NCBI GenBank assembly: GCA_947644195.1
Contig: CANRZB010000001.1
Span: 1-64,000 of the forward strand
Reading direction: 5' to 3'
Origin: an uncultured Clostridium sp.
GTDB taxonomy: Bacteria > Bacillota > Clostridia > Lachnospirales > Lachnospiraceae
Length of the DNA: 64,000 nt
Part shown: positions 46,322 through 56,256 of the stretch, in pieces
Layout of the letters: each line of letters starts with the position of its first letter
Position numbering within the stretch: position 1 is the first letter of the stretch
Made by a program: the position numbers and the translations under genes
The notes under the pieces: model-generated
The model's input: only the letters and a program-made list of their open reading frames with translations
The model's database searches: none
What the model was told of the DNA's origin: nothing

Positions 46322-47620
46322 CTATTGACTTTGCACCTTTGTTCCATTTACCGTTGTATAAATAGTAGCTTCATCTATGGAACCGTCTCCCTTATCTTTA
46401 TACACAGATACCTCTATTTCTGCCATCCGGTTGACTTCCGGACTCTCCAGCAATGTTTCACAATGAAACCCCGAATCAGATTGGCTCGCTGCCGGAAACA
46501 AGCTATTGATTGCAAAACCAGCACTAAATTCCACTGAAGGAGACTTTTTCAAATTAGTATAAACCTCTGAAATATAATTACAAAAATTATCGCCAGAAAC
46601 TTCATCCAACTCAGTCTTATAGGTTGGATTCAAGGTGCGATCTACCATACCGTCTGCAACCAGATACAAGCGATATTGTAAATCATCACTGCCTGTACCC
46701 GGATCCCCCAACAAAACCTTATGACTGGCGTCGGAAATTTTTATCAAATTCCCTCCCAAAACAACTTCATCATTTACCACAGTGGATGCGTCATGGAGCG
46801 GTGTATAGAATAAGAATATATTATGCATTCCCGTTCCACTCAGAACTGCTCCCTTGATATTTGTCGAATACGTCGTAGCATCCGTAATCCCAGGGATATG
46901 AGTCACACTATCTCTCCATTTATACTCATAGGAAGCAACCAGAGCAACTTTGCCAGTCTCCGCACCGGCATCATCTTTATCCGGTTCTGCCTTGATGATA
47001 ATCTTACGTTTTAAACAATTCTCCAGGGAATCAATCGTAATGGATGGGTCCCTCGGCTGTCCATTATCATCACAATGTTTTGTATATTCATGATAGAAAA
47101 AGAGCTTCGCATCTTCCATAGCTGTCGCCTTTTCCGTGATAATCATATCTTTCGCCGAATCCATTCTCGGCGCCTTTGCTTTATGATAAACCTTCTTTGT
47201 TGCGCCTGACAAATCTTTCGACTGACTCCGTGACGTAATTTTCGCCTTTATCATATAGCTTTGCTTATTCACGGAATATTGTCCCTTTACTTCATATGTA
47301 TTAGGGTCTGCCGCCGGCACTGGAGGTATCTGCTCCCAAGTAACCAGCGTTGTCGGAAATGGAGACGCTCCGGGCGGAGGGGTTACCGACAACGTCAAAT
47401 AATCGACATTATCCAGGCTCATATCCAATACTTTCAGATCCTCCAACACATTCTGCGCAGCTATAACTGCATTCTGCTGCTCTTTCATCCTAGCGCTATG
47501 GCGCATAGAATCTGTAAAATACATTAACAGAGGAACAGAGATCACTGCAAGAACAGCAATCGTAATGACCAACTCTATTAAAGTAAAACCATTATTCTCA
47601 TTTCTGATCTTATGCTTCAT
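46322..47620 (-). CDS. Minor prepilin, 432 aa
   Basis: 432 residues, unusually long for a pilin. Leader MKHKIRNENNG, then FTLIELVITIAVLAVISVPLLMYF with Glu at +5. The long globular domain contains a Pro-rich loop (TPPPGASPFPTTL). GAGGAG precedes the ATG. It is probably GspI/GspJ-like and part of the tip complex with the two smaller prepilins and the 818-residue protein. Confidence 0.85.
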   Translation of the reverse strand: MKHKIRNENNGFTLIELVITIAVLAVISVPLLMYFTDSMRHSARMKEQQNAVIAAQNVLEDLKVLDMSLDNVDYLTLSVTPPPGASPFPTTLVTWEQIPPVPAADPNTYEVKGQYSVNKQSYMIKAKITSRSQSKDLSGATKKVYHKAKAPRMDSAKDMIITEKATAMEDAKLFFYHEYTKHCDDNGQPRDPSITIDSLENCLKRKIIIKAEPDKDDAGAETGKVALVASYEYKWRDSVTHIPGITDATTYSTNIKGAVLSGTGMHNIFLFYTPLHDASTVVNDEVVLGGNLIKISDASHKVLLGDPGTGSDDLQYRLYLVADGMVDRTLNPTYKTELDEVSGDNFCNYISEVYTNLKKSPSVEFSAGFAINSLFPAASQSDSGFHCETLLESPEVNRMAEIEVSVYKDKGDGSIDEATIYTTVNGTKVQSQ

Positions 47621-47644
47621 CTACCTGCTCCTCTCTTTCTTTTC

Positions 47645-48361
47645 CTAATTTCTGCTAAATAAATCTTCTTTACCAACCTGACTGGTCGTGACATTTGGAT
47701 CACGGTATTCTTTCTCTGTGCCAGTAACCGAATACATATTAATACCTATACTGCATGTTAATACTTTTTTTCCCTCTCCCCGAGTGGCAGCAATAGTTTC
47801 TATTGTCATCCGGTTCGTACTACTATTGATAAATTCAATGATTTTTTTCAATGATTCATAGTCTGTTTCACAGGTTGCCGTCACATCCGAACAATATCCT
47901 GCAAGCATCGCATTACCAGTCCCTGCCGTTTCAGAGGTGGTCTCTGCCACGTCCTGCACTGCACCATCAATCAATGCACCATTAGCAAAAAAAGGCTGAT
48001 TCATCGTAAAAGACTCTGTCTTTAATTCCAATCCTTTAACCGCCTGTTCCATCAAATCTAACTGATAAATAGCATCCTGCGTCCGCAGTTCCGGTGGATA
48101 GTTTACCAATATTTTTTCCACATCCGTTCTACATTGTTGTGTTTCCTCTTCCACCTGTGCTTTTTTAGCGACCATACCCATAAGTTTTTGAACTTCCTGC
48201 TCCAGTTGAATATTCTCTTCTACCAAAGTATTTTTCTTTTCCATCATCTTCTGGAATCCCAAAAAATATGCCAGAGCCAAAATTACGACACCCGCTACTA
48301 TAAATAATAACTTTTTATCCCGATCCGATATTTTTGCTTTATTCGCTGATCCTTCTGCCAT
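47645..48361 (-). CDS. pilO: PilO-like pilus assembly protein
   Basis: About 238 residues. A short cytoplasmic N-terminus, one membrane helix (KLLFIVAGVVILALAYFLGF), a coiled coil (KNTLVEENIQLEQEVQKLMGMVAKK) and an outer ferredoxin-like domain: the layout of PilO. It partners with PilN (here fused to PilM) to link pilus machinery to the cytoplasmic ATPase. The ATG at 48361 is preferred to 48370 because AAAGGAG is too close to the first. It follows the PilM-PilN gene by 17 bases. Confidence 0.8.
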   Translation of the reverse strand: MAEGSANKAKISDRDKKLLFIVAGVVILALAYFLGFQKMMEKKNTLVEENIQLEQEVQKLMGMVAKKAQVEEETQQCRTDVEKILVNYPPELRTQDAIYQLDLMEQAVKGLELKTESFTMNQPFFANGALIDGAVQDVAETTSETAGTGNAMLAGYCSDVTATCETDYESLKKIIEFINSSTNRMTIETIAATRGEGKKVLTCSIGINMYSVTGTEKEYRDPNVTTSQVGKEDLFSRN

Positions 48362-48378
48362 CTCCTTCATTCTCCTTT

Positions 48379-50070
48379 CTATTGTGCTGTCTGGCTATCC
48401 GGCTGAACTGCATCACCAGTCTGCCCTTCTTCCTCGGTCTCCGCAATAACATACTGTGCTGTTACCGTAAAGTCATATGTAATCTCATTATCATGATCAT
48501 TCATCGTTACCGTTGGTATCACAAAATTGGTTAGTGTCGTCAATTTCTTCTCCAATGTAATCAGCATCTGCGCCACAGAAATTTTGGTCTTCGTACTAAT
48601 CGTCATGGAAACCCCTTCCGAGCTAGAATTAAAATTAGTGACCATCATTTGCCGCGGCAAATTATTCTCTAACTGTTCCAACAGCTTACTTAACTGTTCA
48701 TTCTGATTCTTGGTCCCATCGTTTAACGTTTTGACTTCTTCAAATGCCTTTTTTGCTGCCGCATTTTCCTGATATACTTCATTAATATACGCCAACTGGC
48801 CCTTTTGTTCCTTAAATTTTGCATTATCTTTCTGTGCACGACTTAACTGAATCCAAGCAACCCCTACTAAAACGACCGCAGCAGCCACCATCACGCCAAA
48901 AATCAGATGCACAATCTTCATACTTTCCGCCTGGCTCTGCTTCGCCGTCATAGATTTCAAACGGAACCCTACCGGCTCAATCGCTGCACCAATCGCTGCG
49001 ATGTATTCCGTCTGATCCTGCAAACTACGCGCAAAGCCGCGGGAAAACGTAATGTTTGACAATTTCTCTAAACGACGTACCGGCAAATCCATCTCTTTCT
49101 CAAACAGGATATCAATGCCACGGATCTTGACGCCCATACCAGTAATATAGGTATGACTGAGTGAACAATCCGGGTAACGGGAATTAAAGTAATCAACGAC
49201 TCGGATTACACTGAGAAGAATTCCACCTACAGCATCCGTTACCGCTTTTCTGGCATCTCTGTTATAGTTAGAACGGCTGATCTGGTCTTCCGTCATACGG
49301 GTACTACGCACCGCTTCAATATCATCATAATCCAAAGTGGTAAAAATAATATTTTCCCGGCACAGCATCTCCATCGCTTCTGTCTGATCATGGACTCCTA
49401 ATGCCGTTTGCTCAATCATGGTATCCAAAATTGTATTCACACCATACGGTATTGTACGCTGCATGATCTGCTGGCTTTCCCGCAATACACTTACCATGGT
49501 GTTCAGAGAACCAATCTGTACGCTGACGCAGTACCCGGATCCAATATGCTTCTGTAACACCTGCATGGAACCATTACCATAGTAATCAATGGATTCCACA
49601 TGTACACCTAATGTATCTGCCAGACTGTAATAATTCTGAATCAAAGTATCCGGTGCAGCCAGAAGTAATAACTTCAAACTCTTTTTGTCTGCTTCCTTGA
49701 CAATGTCCAAAACATTATAAGCCAGAGTATATTCCTCCATATTGACTGGAAAATAATCCTGCGCTGTGGCATTAATCAAGTCACCAATCTTATTTTCCGG
49801 CACATACGGTACAACGGTCTCACGGCTGGCAATCTTGCTGGAGGCAATCGAGAAGACCACATCTTTCTCCTTGACTCCATTCTCCCGAATCTGCGCTTTA
49901 ATTAACTGCGCAATCGCATCTTTATTCTTGATATAACCATCTTCCATTGCATCCGGTGGTGTATCAAAAGAAAATGCATTATACACATGAGGATTCTTCC
50001 GCAGATAATCCACGACTACCGCCTTGGTTACCTGCTGTCCAATTTCAATACTCAATACCTTTTTTGCCAT
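48379..50070 (-). CDS. pilM: PilM-PilN fusion protein
   Basis: 563 residues. Residues 1-370 are an actin-like PilM ATPase (VLSIEIGQQVTKAVVVDY, SIASSKIASRETVVPYVPENKI, AAIGAAIEP). A membrane helix (about 390-412, LIFGVMVAAAVVLVGVAWI) and coiled coil lead into a PilN-like outer domain. In Pseudomonas and Thermus these are two proteins that bind each other, with the PilN N-terminal tail in a PilM groove; here they are one chain. It forms the inner alignment complex with PilO. GGGAGGAA precedes the ATG. Confidence 0.88.
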   Translation of the reverse strand: MAKKVLSIEIGQQVTKAVVVDYLRKNPHVYNAFSFDTPPDAMEDGYIKNKDAIAQLIKAQIRENGVKEKDVVFSIASSKIASRETVVPYVPENKIGDLINATAQDYFPVNMEEYTLAYNVLDIVKEADKKSLKLLLLAAPDTLIQNYYSLADTLGVHVESIDYYGNGSMQVLQKHIGSGYCVSVQIGSLNTMVSVLRESQQIMQRTIPYGVNTILDTMIEQTALGVHDQTEAMEMLCRENIIFTTLDYDDIEAVRSTRMTEDQISRSNYNRDARKAVTDAVGGILLSVIRVVDYFNSRYPDCSLSHTYITGMGVKIRGIDILFEKEMDLPVRRLEKLSNITFSRGFARSLQDQTEYIAAIGAAIEPVGFRLKSMTAKQSQAESMKIVHLIFGVMVAAAVVLVGVAWIQLSRAQKDNAKFKEQKGQLAYINEVYQENAAAKKAFEEVKTLNDGTKNQNEQLSKLLEQLENNLPRQMMVTNFNSSSEGVSMTISTKTKISVAQMLITLEKKLTTLTNFVIPTVTMNDHDNEITYDFTVTAQYVIAETEEEGQTGDAVQPDSQTAQ

Positions 50071-50239
50071 CTATTCTGTTCCTCCCTGTTTTTTCTCTTT
50101 ATCCACAGTAAAACTTCATCTGTTACCATTCGGTATCACATAGAAAAGTAACCTTGTTCTCAGTTTCACATCACACAAGATTCAACATATGTGCGTTTAC
50201 TGTCAAACCCTCTGGGAAATGAAACTAAATTCCACTACT

Positions 50240-51016
50240 TCATCCTGGCATCGCCAAGCCACACAGTTCCAGATACCACTGAATGACCGGTTCCCCAAAT
50301 AACATCGAAAACCAAATACCAAAGGCCAGATAAGGCCCAAACGCCAGTTTTCGGTCTGCATGGAACGCCAACACCCTTACCGAGTGAATGATAGACCCTG
50401 CCACACATCCCACAATCAATGACAGAATGATTGGTAACGTCCCCAGTGCCAATCCAGCGCCTGTCATCAGCTTGGCATCGCCGCCACCCATCGCGCGGCC
50501 AACGGATAGTAGAAAAATCATCCACAAGACTGCACTGACACATACCATACCGATGAGATGATCCCGCCAATTCGGCCAATCCAATAAGGTCACAAAAATC
50601 CCCAACACCAGGATCACATAGTTTACCTTGTTAGGAATCCGTTTTGTTCGCCAATCTATTACACTTACCACAATTAGGGCGGATGTCAGGAGACAATACA
50701 CGATGCTAGTCAAATTCCAACCGTTTGCCAAGAAAACGATTACATATAATGTCCCATTCAGTCCTTCCACCAGGGGATACTGAAGTGATAATCTGGTATT
50801 ACACTTCCTGCATCTGCCCCTTAAGATCAAAAAACTAAATAGAGGAATCAGATCATACCAACGGAGTTCATATCCGCAATGCATACAATGGGAATTTGCC
50901 AAGAGTGTCTCTTTCTTTGGTTCACGGAAAATACAAACATTTAAGAAACTTCCGATTACCAGGCCGAACAGAAACAATGTTCCATATCCCAATGTCATAA
51001 AAAGCCATTCTGGCAT
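50240..51016 (-). CDS. pilD: Prepilin peptidase
   Basis: 258 residues, polytopic. It removes the prepilin leader and usually N-methylates the new end. The N-terminal domain has GSFLNVCIFREPKK and the two CxxC zinc pairs (CMHCG, CRKCN). The aspartyl-protease residues are in SVIDWRTKRIPN and the GxGD-type GGGDAKL. AGGAGA precedes the ATG. A gap of 169 bases to the PilM-PilN gene has no convincing terminator. Confidence 0.95.
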   Translation of the reverse strand: MPEWLFMTLGYGTLFLFGLVIGSFLNVCIFREPKKETLLANSHCMHCGYELRWYDLIPLFSFLILRGRCRKCNTRLSLQYPLVEGLNGTLYVIVFLANGWNLTSIVYCLLTSALIVVSVIDWRTKRIPNKVNYVILVLGIFVTLLDWPNWRDHLIGMVCVSAVLWMIFLLSVGRAMGGGDAKLMTGAGLALGTLPIILSLIVGCVAGSIIHSVRVLAFHADRKLAFGPYLAFGIWFSMLFGEPVIQWYLELCGLAMPG

Positions 51017-51116
51017 GATCTGATCTCCTATCTGTAATGCTTATCCTTTTTCATTATTATTTCAACGTCATTCAGACACACTGAAAAAATAATACCTTCA
51101 CAAGACTTGCTACTAA

Positions 51117-51620
51117 TTAATCTTCCTCAGATGCAACAAAAGATTTAGAATTCGTCTTATCTACATTACCACTTCCATCCTTAATAAGGTATATCACAGT
51201 CTTACCTGTCGTTGCATCAACAGATATGTTAATATCCTTACCAGTAAACGCTTTTGATTTTAACTGCCCCTTTAATTTTGTATTCAAAGTAGTAATATCT
51301 GTGTTTCCAGGTCTTAATTCCAATAACTCTGTCTCTGTCTTTGCATTTGTTACATCTTTCAGTTTATCAAATGTTGTGTCTCCGCCAACACATGCCTCAC
51401 CAGACTGTGCAATGGCTGATGTAACATCTGTCAACAGTGAGCTAATTACCTGCTGATCCTTGGACTGACGAGATTTCTCCATATAAGGGATAACCTGGCT
51501 GGCTACAACACCAACTAAGATCGCCATGATTGCCATAACGATGATTAACTCTACCAGAGAGAAACCTTTTTCTTCATTTTCATGTAACTGTGTTAAATAC
51601 TTCTTAATTGCCTTCTTCAT
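51117..51620 (-). CDS. pilA: Major type IV pilin
   Basis: 167 residues. A 18-residue leader rich in Lys and Glu ends in KG, then FSLVELIIVMAIMAILVGVVASQVIPYM with Glu at +5. The globular domain has a single Cys (GEACVGG), so no disulphide loop. AAAGGAG precedes the ATG. It is likely the main subunit because it is the simplest pilin, sits with pilC and pilD, and has a 75-base leader of its own with a TTGGCT-17-TGTAAT promoter-like pair. Confidence 0.88.
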   Translation of the reverse strand: MKKAIKKYLTQLHENEEKGFSLVELIIVMAIMAILVGVVASQVIPYMEKSRQSKDQQVISSLLTDVTSAIAQSGEACVGGDTTFDKLKDVTNAKTETELLELRPGNTDITTLNTKLKGQLKSKAFTGKDINISVDATTGKTVIYLIKDGSGNVDKTNSKSFVASEED

Positions 51621-51695
51621 AACATTTTCTCCTTTTCTTTCTATTTATTTATTACAAGCTGTCCTTGGCAAACAGCCAATAATACAAGGGTAAAG

Positions 51696-52910
51696 TTATG
51701 CATTCTCTGCCATGTTGTAAATACTGAGCATCGGCGCCATGATCGCCAACATAATCGGCACCACCAATGCTGCCATTAACACGATAATTAATGGTTCCAT
51801 GATCGCAGATACCGCCTGTGTCGCACGTTCCACCTCTTCATCGTAGTAATCTGCTACTTTCTCTAACATTTCCTCCATATTACCCGTTTCCTCACCGATC
51901 TGCATCATATGACATAATAACGGGGGGAACACTTCGGACTGCTCCAATGGCTGGGACAGCGGAACCCCTCGCTCGACCTCTGCCTTGGCATCCTCCACCA
52001 CCACCTGGACTATTCGGTTCGTCATAATCTTAGCCACAATATCAATAGCGCCTACCATGGAAATCCCTGATGCTAACAGGGTACTCAGTGTACGTGCAAG
52101 TCTGGCACAGGCCTGTTTAATAACCATGTCACCAAACACCGGAAGTTTAATGATCAAACGTCCAAAAAACTGAGCTCCCGACTCCGTTTTCATAAAAACC
52201 CGAATTCCAATCACAATGACTGCGATCACTCCTACAAATATGTACCATCTCTTAATTAACATATTGCTCATTGCCACGACAGCCAGGGTAATCGCAGGTA
52301 GTTTTCCACCAGCCTGGTCAAAGGTCTCCTGGAACGATGGCACTACCTTAACCAGCATCAGGATGACTACACCAATAATGACAACCAACAAAATAATTGG
52401 ATAAATCATTGCCTGTGTAACCATGTTTTTAATCTTGGAATCTTTTTCAAAATGTACCGCCATACGTTCTAATGCTGTCTCTAAACTACCAGATGTCTCG
52501 CCGGCCTCCACCATGTGAATCAGGATCTTTGGAAAAACATCATCCCTGGTTCCCATCGCTCCGGCCAATGTATCACCTTTCTCCACCAGCGTCCTGACCT
52601 CCGTCAGTGCATCGTGAAGTTTCTTGTTCTCTGCCTGATCTTCTAACATTTCCAGAGCCTGTATGACGGTTACGCCGGCATGAAGGATACTCTGGAACTG
52701 TTTACAGAACAAAGCCAAGTCTCCAGATTTAACTTTACCTCCAATATTAAAACTAATCTCTTTATTTAATGCATTCGGAACGTCAACCGAGATTGGTGTC
52801 AGCCCCTGCCCTTTCAGGTTTGCTCTAGCCTGATCTAGATTATTCGCTTCAATGATGCCCTTCTTTTGCTTACCGGAATCATCCACCGCAACATAAGCAA
52901 ACTCTGCCAT
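51696..52910 (-). CDS. pilC: Type IV pilus inner-membrane platform protein PilC
   Basis: 404 residues of the GspF/PilC family: N-terminal FAYVAVDDSGKQKKGIIEA, then two T2SSF repeats (about 65-190 and 270-395) each with membrane helices. It sits over the PilB or PilT ATPase ring and feeds pilins into the growing fibre. The ATG at 52910, with AGGTGAGG upstream, was preferred to the GTG at 52919. Confidence 0.93.
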   Translation of the reverse strand: MAEFAYVAVDDSGKQKKGIIEANNLDQARANLKGQGLTPISVDVPNALNKEISFNIGGKVKSGDLALFCKQFQSILHAGVTVIQALEMLEDQAENKKLHDALTEVRTLVEKGDTLAGAMGTRDDVFPKILIHMVEAGETSGSLETALERMAVHFEKDSKIKNMVTQAMIYPIILLVVIIGVVILMLVKVVPSFQETFDQAGGKLPAITLAVVAMSNMLIKRWYIFVGVIAVIVIGIRVFMKTESGAQFFGRLIIKLPVFGDMVIKQACARLARTLSTLLASGISMVGAIDIVAKIMTNRIVQVVVEDAKAEVERGVPLSQPLEQSEVFPPLLCHMMQIGEETGNMEEMLEKVADYYDEEVERATQAVSAIMEPLIIVLMAALVVPIMLAIMAPMLSIYNMAENA

Positions 52911-53039
52911 GTGCCTCACCTATTCCTTCCCTGAAACCTTAAGTTCTTACTTCGATTATCTTATCTTCCAAATCTTCCTGCCAAATTTTCTGACACTCTT
53001 TTGACACGAAGATCATATTTTGTTCATAATTTATTAAAA

Positions 53040-53048
53040 ATTATAACA
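53040..53048 (-). promoter_or_regulatory. Extended -10 promoter for pilC onward
   Basis: Minus-strand TGTTATAAT, an extended -10 element, in the AT-rich 247-base gap between pilT and pilC. The -35 region is weak (GTAAAA). The pilC-to-DUF5057 genes may therefore have their own start site. Confidence 0.4.
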
Positions 53049-53157
53049 CATTAGACTGGTTTTTTTTACATTTTTCTTGACCACTTTGTTATTTTTGTCA
53101 GTATTACACAGATTACTTGCGGTTGAATTAGCAAAAATGACGAAGAAAACATTGCAT

Positions 53158-54219
53158 TTAGAATAGTTTTTTGCGTAATGTGTCTGGATCCTGTGCAAAC
53201 TCAACTGCCTGCGTGGAATCAATCCTGCCATCCATGAAAAGTTTGAAGATTGCATCATCCATCGTAATCATACCCAAATTCTTGCTGGTCTGAATGGATG
53301 AACTGATCTGATGAGTCTTATTCTCACGAATCAGGTTCTGGATCGCCGGTGTCGTATGCATGATCTCGAACGCAGCCACACGTCCTTTCCCATCCGTTGT
53401 AGGAATCAACGATTGAGAGATAACGGAAATCAATACATTCCCCAGCTGCACACGAATCTGCTGCTGTTGATGCGGCGGAAAAACGTCAATCACACGGTCC
53501 ACCGTAGCCGCTGCGCCAATCGTATGCAGGGTAGAGAACACCAGATGGCCTGTCTCAGCGGCAGTAATCGCCGATTGGATTGTCTCCAGGTCACGCATCT
53601 CACCAACCAGAATAACATCCGGGTCTTCACGGAGCGCAGCGCGCAAACCATTGGCAAAAGACATGGTATCCATTCCAACCTCACGCTGGTTGATAATGGA
53701 ACTCTGGTGAAAATGCTCGTACTCGATCGGGTCCTCCATCGTTATAATATGTTCACAGCGTTCCCGGTTAATAATATCAATTAGGGATGCCAATGTCGTA
53801 GATTTACCACTACCGGTCGGCCCCGTTACCAACACCAAGCCACGTTTCTTTTTGGTCAGTTCCACAACAGACGGCGGCAAGCCGAGTGCATCCGCACTGG
53901 GAATCTCCGTACTGATCAGACGAATTACCGTACCCAGCGCTCCCTTCTGCTTCAGTACGTTTACACGGAATCGGCCATTGCCGGGAATGGCATGGGAGAA
54001 ATCCGCCTCTCCCTCTGCTTCCAGGCTATCCCGTAGCCGCTCCGGCACCATCGGCATAATCAATTCCGCTGTGTCCGCAGGAGTTAGCGGCTCTCTGGTA
54101 ATTTTCTGCAATGTGCCATGAACACGACATTTTGCTTCTGTACCTGCAGCCACATGCAGATCGGACGCTCCGATCTTACGTGCCTGTGCCAACAAGTCGT
54201 TGATTGTAAAACTTAGCAT
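53158..54219 (-). CDS. pilT: Type IV pilus retraction ATPase PilT
   Basis: 353 residues. N-terminal PAS-like domain (INDLLAQARKIGASDLHV), Walker A GPTGSGKST, Asp box in TMEDPIEYEH, Walker B LVGEMRDLETI and His box STLHTIGAA. Hexameric motor that retracts pili; a Gram-positive locus with PilT suggests twitching or DNA uptake is possible. ATG 54219 follows GGGGGAC; the 54234 ATG has no site. It lies between pilB and pilC. Confidence 0.95.
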   Translation of the reverse strand: MLSFTINDLLAQARKIGASDLHVAAGTEAKCRVHGTLQKITREPLTPADTAELIMPMVPERLRDSLEAEGEADFSHAIPGNGRFRVNVLKQKGALGTVIRLISTEIPSADALGLPPSVVELTKKKRGLVLVTGPTGSGKSTTLASLIDIINRERCEHIITMEDPIEYEHFHQSSIINQREVGMDTMSFANGLRAALREDPDVILVGEMRDLETIQSAITAAETGHLVFSTLHTIGAAATVDRVIDVFPPHQQQQIRVQLGNVLISVISQSLIPTTDGKGRVAAFEIMHTTPAIQNLIRENKTHQISSSIQTSKNLGMITMDDAIFKLFMDGRIDSTQAVEFAQDPDTLRKKLF

Positions 54220-54405
54220 ATTTTTGTCCCCCATTCATTATTTCATTCCCGTGCCCGGATGATTGCATAACATTCCATTCCATGCCATATCAGCAACGGC
54301 TTAACATCCGTATATTTATTACGCAAATACACTGCTGAGTCACACCTATATCATGGAATAATGAAACAACCCAATACCTTCTCAGACTACGGAATTTTGA
54401 TCTTA

Positions 54406-56145
54406 CTACTCATCACCATAGGCCACACGATGTACCTCTTCAACCGTTGTGACACCTTGCAATACATATTGATTTGCAGACGTTACCAACGTCTTCATCC
54501 CTTCTCTGATTGCCTGATTCTCAATCTCCTCTGCTGATCCTCCCCGGACAATGACACGTTTGATCATATTGGATACCGGCAGGATCTCATAGATACCAAT
54601 ACGCCCCTGATAACCGGCACCGCCACACTGCATACAGTCCCCACCTCTGTTTGCCTCTGGCACCAGGATTTCCCTGCTTCGGAATTCCGGCCGAATATGC
54701 ATCTCCTCTTTTTCCAAATCAGTCAAAGGCACCATCTTTTTACACGCCGGACAAACCCGGCGCAACAAACGCTGCGCAATAACTCCAATCAATGCATCTG
54801 CTATCATGTAGCTCTCAATATCCATATCTGCCAGACGGGTAATGGTGCTGGCAGCACTATTCGTATGCAGTGTACTAACCACCAAATGACCCGTAATCGA
54901 AGCCTCTACCGCAATACTAGCTGTCTCCTGGTCTCGGATCTCACCGATCATGATAATGTCCGGATCCTGTCGCAAAATAGAACGGAGAGCAGAAGCAAAC
55001 GTCAGCCCTGCCTTTGGATTGGTCTGCACCTGGTTAATCCCGGCAAGATTTGCCTCCACCGGATCCTCTACAGTAATAATATTTACCCCGACGGTATTCA
55101 ATTCACTTAACGCCGTATATAAGGTAGTGGATTTACCACTACCAGTCGGCCCGGTTACCAGAATAATCCCATGTGGATGGGAAAGGATCTTGTCAAATTT
55201 GATCAGATCCTCCGGCTGGAACCCGAGATCTTTCTTATCCCTGGTCAACGCTTTCTTTTGCGTCAAACGCATTACGACTTTCTCACCATATACAGTTGGC
55301 AGGTTGGACACACGGAGATCGTATTCCTGACGATCCACCACTACGCTCATACGGCCGTCCTGCGGTTTCCTCTTTTCAGAAATATCCATACCGCTGACAA
55401 TTTTGATACGGGCAACCAAAGCCGGAAACAAGGTAATATCATGTTTCATCGCTTCCTGTAACACACCGTCAATACGGAAGCGGATACGAAGCTGTGTCTC
55501 CATTGGTTCAAAATGAATATCACTGGCCCTTCTATGTACTGCCTGCTCCACAATCTGATTCAGCAGTCGGACAATCGGAGCCTGTTTGATCTCCTCGGAC
55601 TCTTCCTCCTTCTGCCCCCGGTTTCCATACCGTTCATTGTGTTCCTGCGTGAACTGATCCGCCATCTTCATCGCTTCTGCGTTTCCAAAGTAACGGTCCA
55701 GAGCCTGCGCCACATCTGCAACAGTGGTAACCTTCGCCTCAATTTGCAGGCCCGTCACAATGGATAAATCGTCGATCGCCGCCAGATCCATCGGATCACT
55801 CATGGCTACTCTGACAACATTGGCATTCCCCGGCAAAAATTCGTATGGCATCAGCATATACTTGCGCAACATTCTCTCGTCCACCAATGCCAATACCTGA
55901 TCCTCAATATGATAATCAGACAGCTTAACTCGCTCCATATTCAACTGCTGGCATAAAGCATCCGCAATTCCATCCTCGGATACCATTCCCAACTCTACCA
56001 AAGTCACACCCAGTTTCTGGCGGACATCACTCTGCTGTTGTGCCTGCAACGCCTCCTGAAGCTGCTCTCTGGTAATGAGGCCTGCATCAATCAACAAATC
56101 TCCTAACCGTCTTTTACGGCGTCCTCTGGAACTAAAACTATCCAT
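54406..56145 (-). CDS. pilB: Type IV pilus assembly ATPase PilB
   Basis: 579 residues. N-terminal MshEN domain (LGDLLIDAGLITREQLQEAL, about 10-150), which in relatives can bind c-di-GMP, then the GspE ATPase: Walker A GPTGSGKST, VEDPVEA, Walker B GEIRDQETA, and a zinc motif CPACKK ... CMQCG. It drives pilin polymerisation through PilC. ATG 56145 follows GGAGGGG and was preferred to the GTG at 56160. It is the first gene of the pilus locus. Confidence 0.95.
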   Translation of the reverse strand: MDSFSSRGRRKRRLGDLLIDAGLITREQLQEALQAQQQSDVRQKLGVTLVELGMVSEDGIADALCQQLNMERVKLSDYHIEDQVLALVDERMLRKYMLMPYEFLPGNANVVRVAMSDPMDLAAIDDLSIVTGLQIEAKVTTVADVAQALDRYFGNAEAMKMADQFTQEHNERYGNRGQKEEESEEIKQAPIVRLLNQIVEQAVHRRASDIHFEPMETQLRIRFRIDGVLQEAMKHDITLFPALVARIKIVSGMDISEKRKPQDGRMSVVVDRQEYDLRVSNLPTVYGEKVVMRLTQKKALTRDKKDLGFQPEDLIKFDKILSHPHGIILVTGPTGSGKSTTLYTALSELNTVGVNIITVEDPVEANLAGINQVQTNPKAGLTFASALRSILRQDPDIIMIGEIRDQETASIAVEASITGHLVVSTLHTNSAASTITRLADMDIESYMIADALIGVIAQRLLRRVCPACKKMVPLTDLEKEEMHIRPEFRSREILVPEANRGGDCMQCGGAGYQGRIGIYEILPVSNMIKRVIVRGGSAEEIENQAIREGMKTLVTSANQYVLQGVTTVEEVHRVAYGDE

Positions 56146-56227
56146 AGTCCCCTCCTTCACTATCGTAATCTATCTATTAACGATCTCAGGGCATACAAAT
56201 CCCCAATTTTAACGATCCCTTTCTACA

Positions 56228-56256
56228 ATTATAGTTAATTTTCTAAAATTACGCAA
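56228..56256 (-). promoter_or_regulatory. Promoter for the pilus locus
   Basis: Minus-strand TTGCGT (56256-56251), 17-base spacer, TATAAT (56233-56228), about 83 bases before pilB. The -35 box overlaps the last codons of the preceding gene. Confidence 0.6.
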
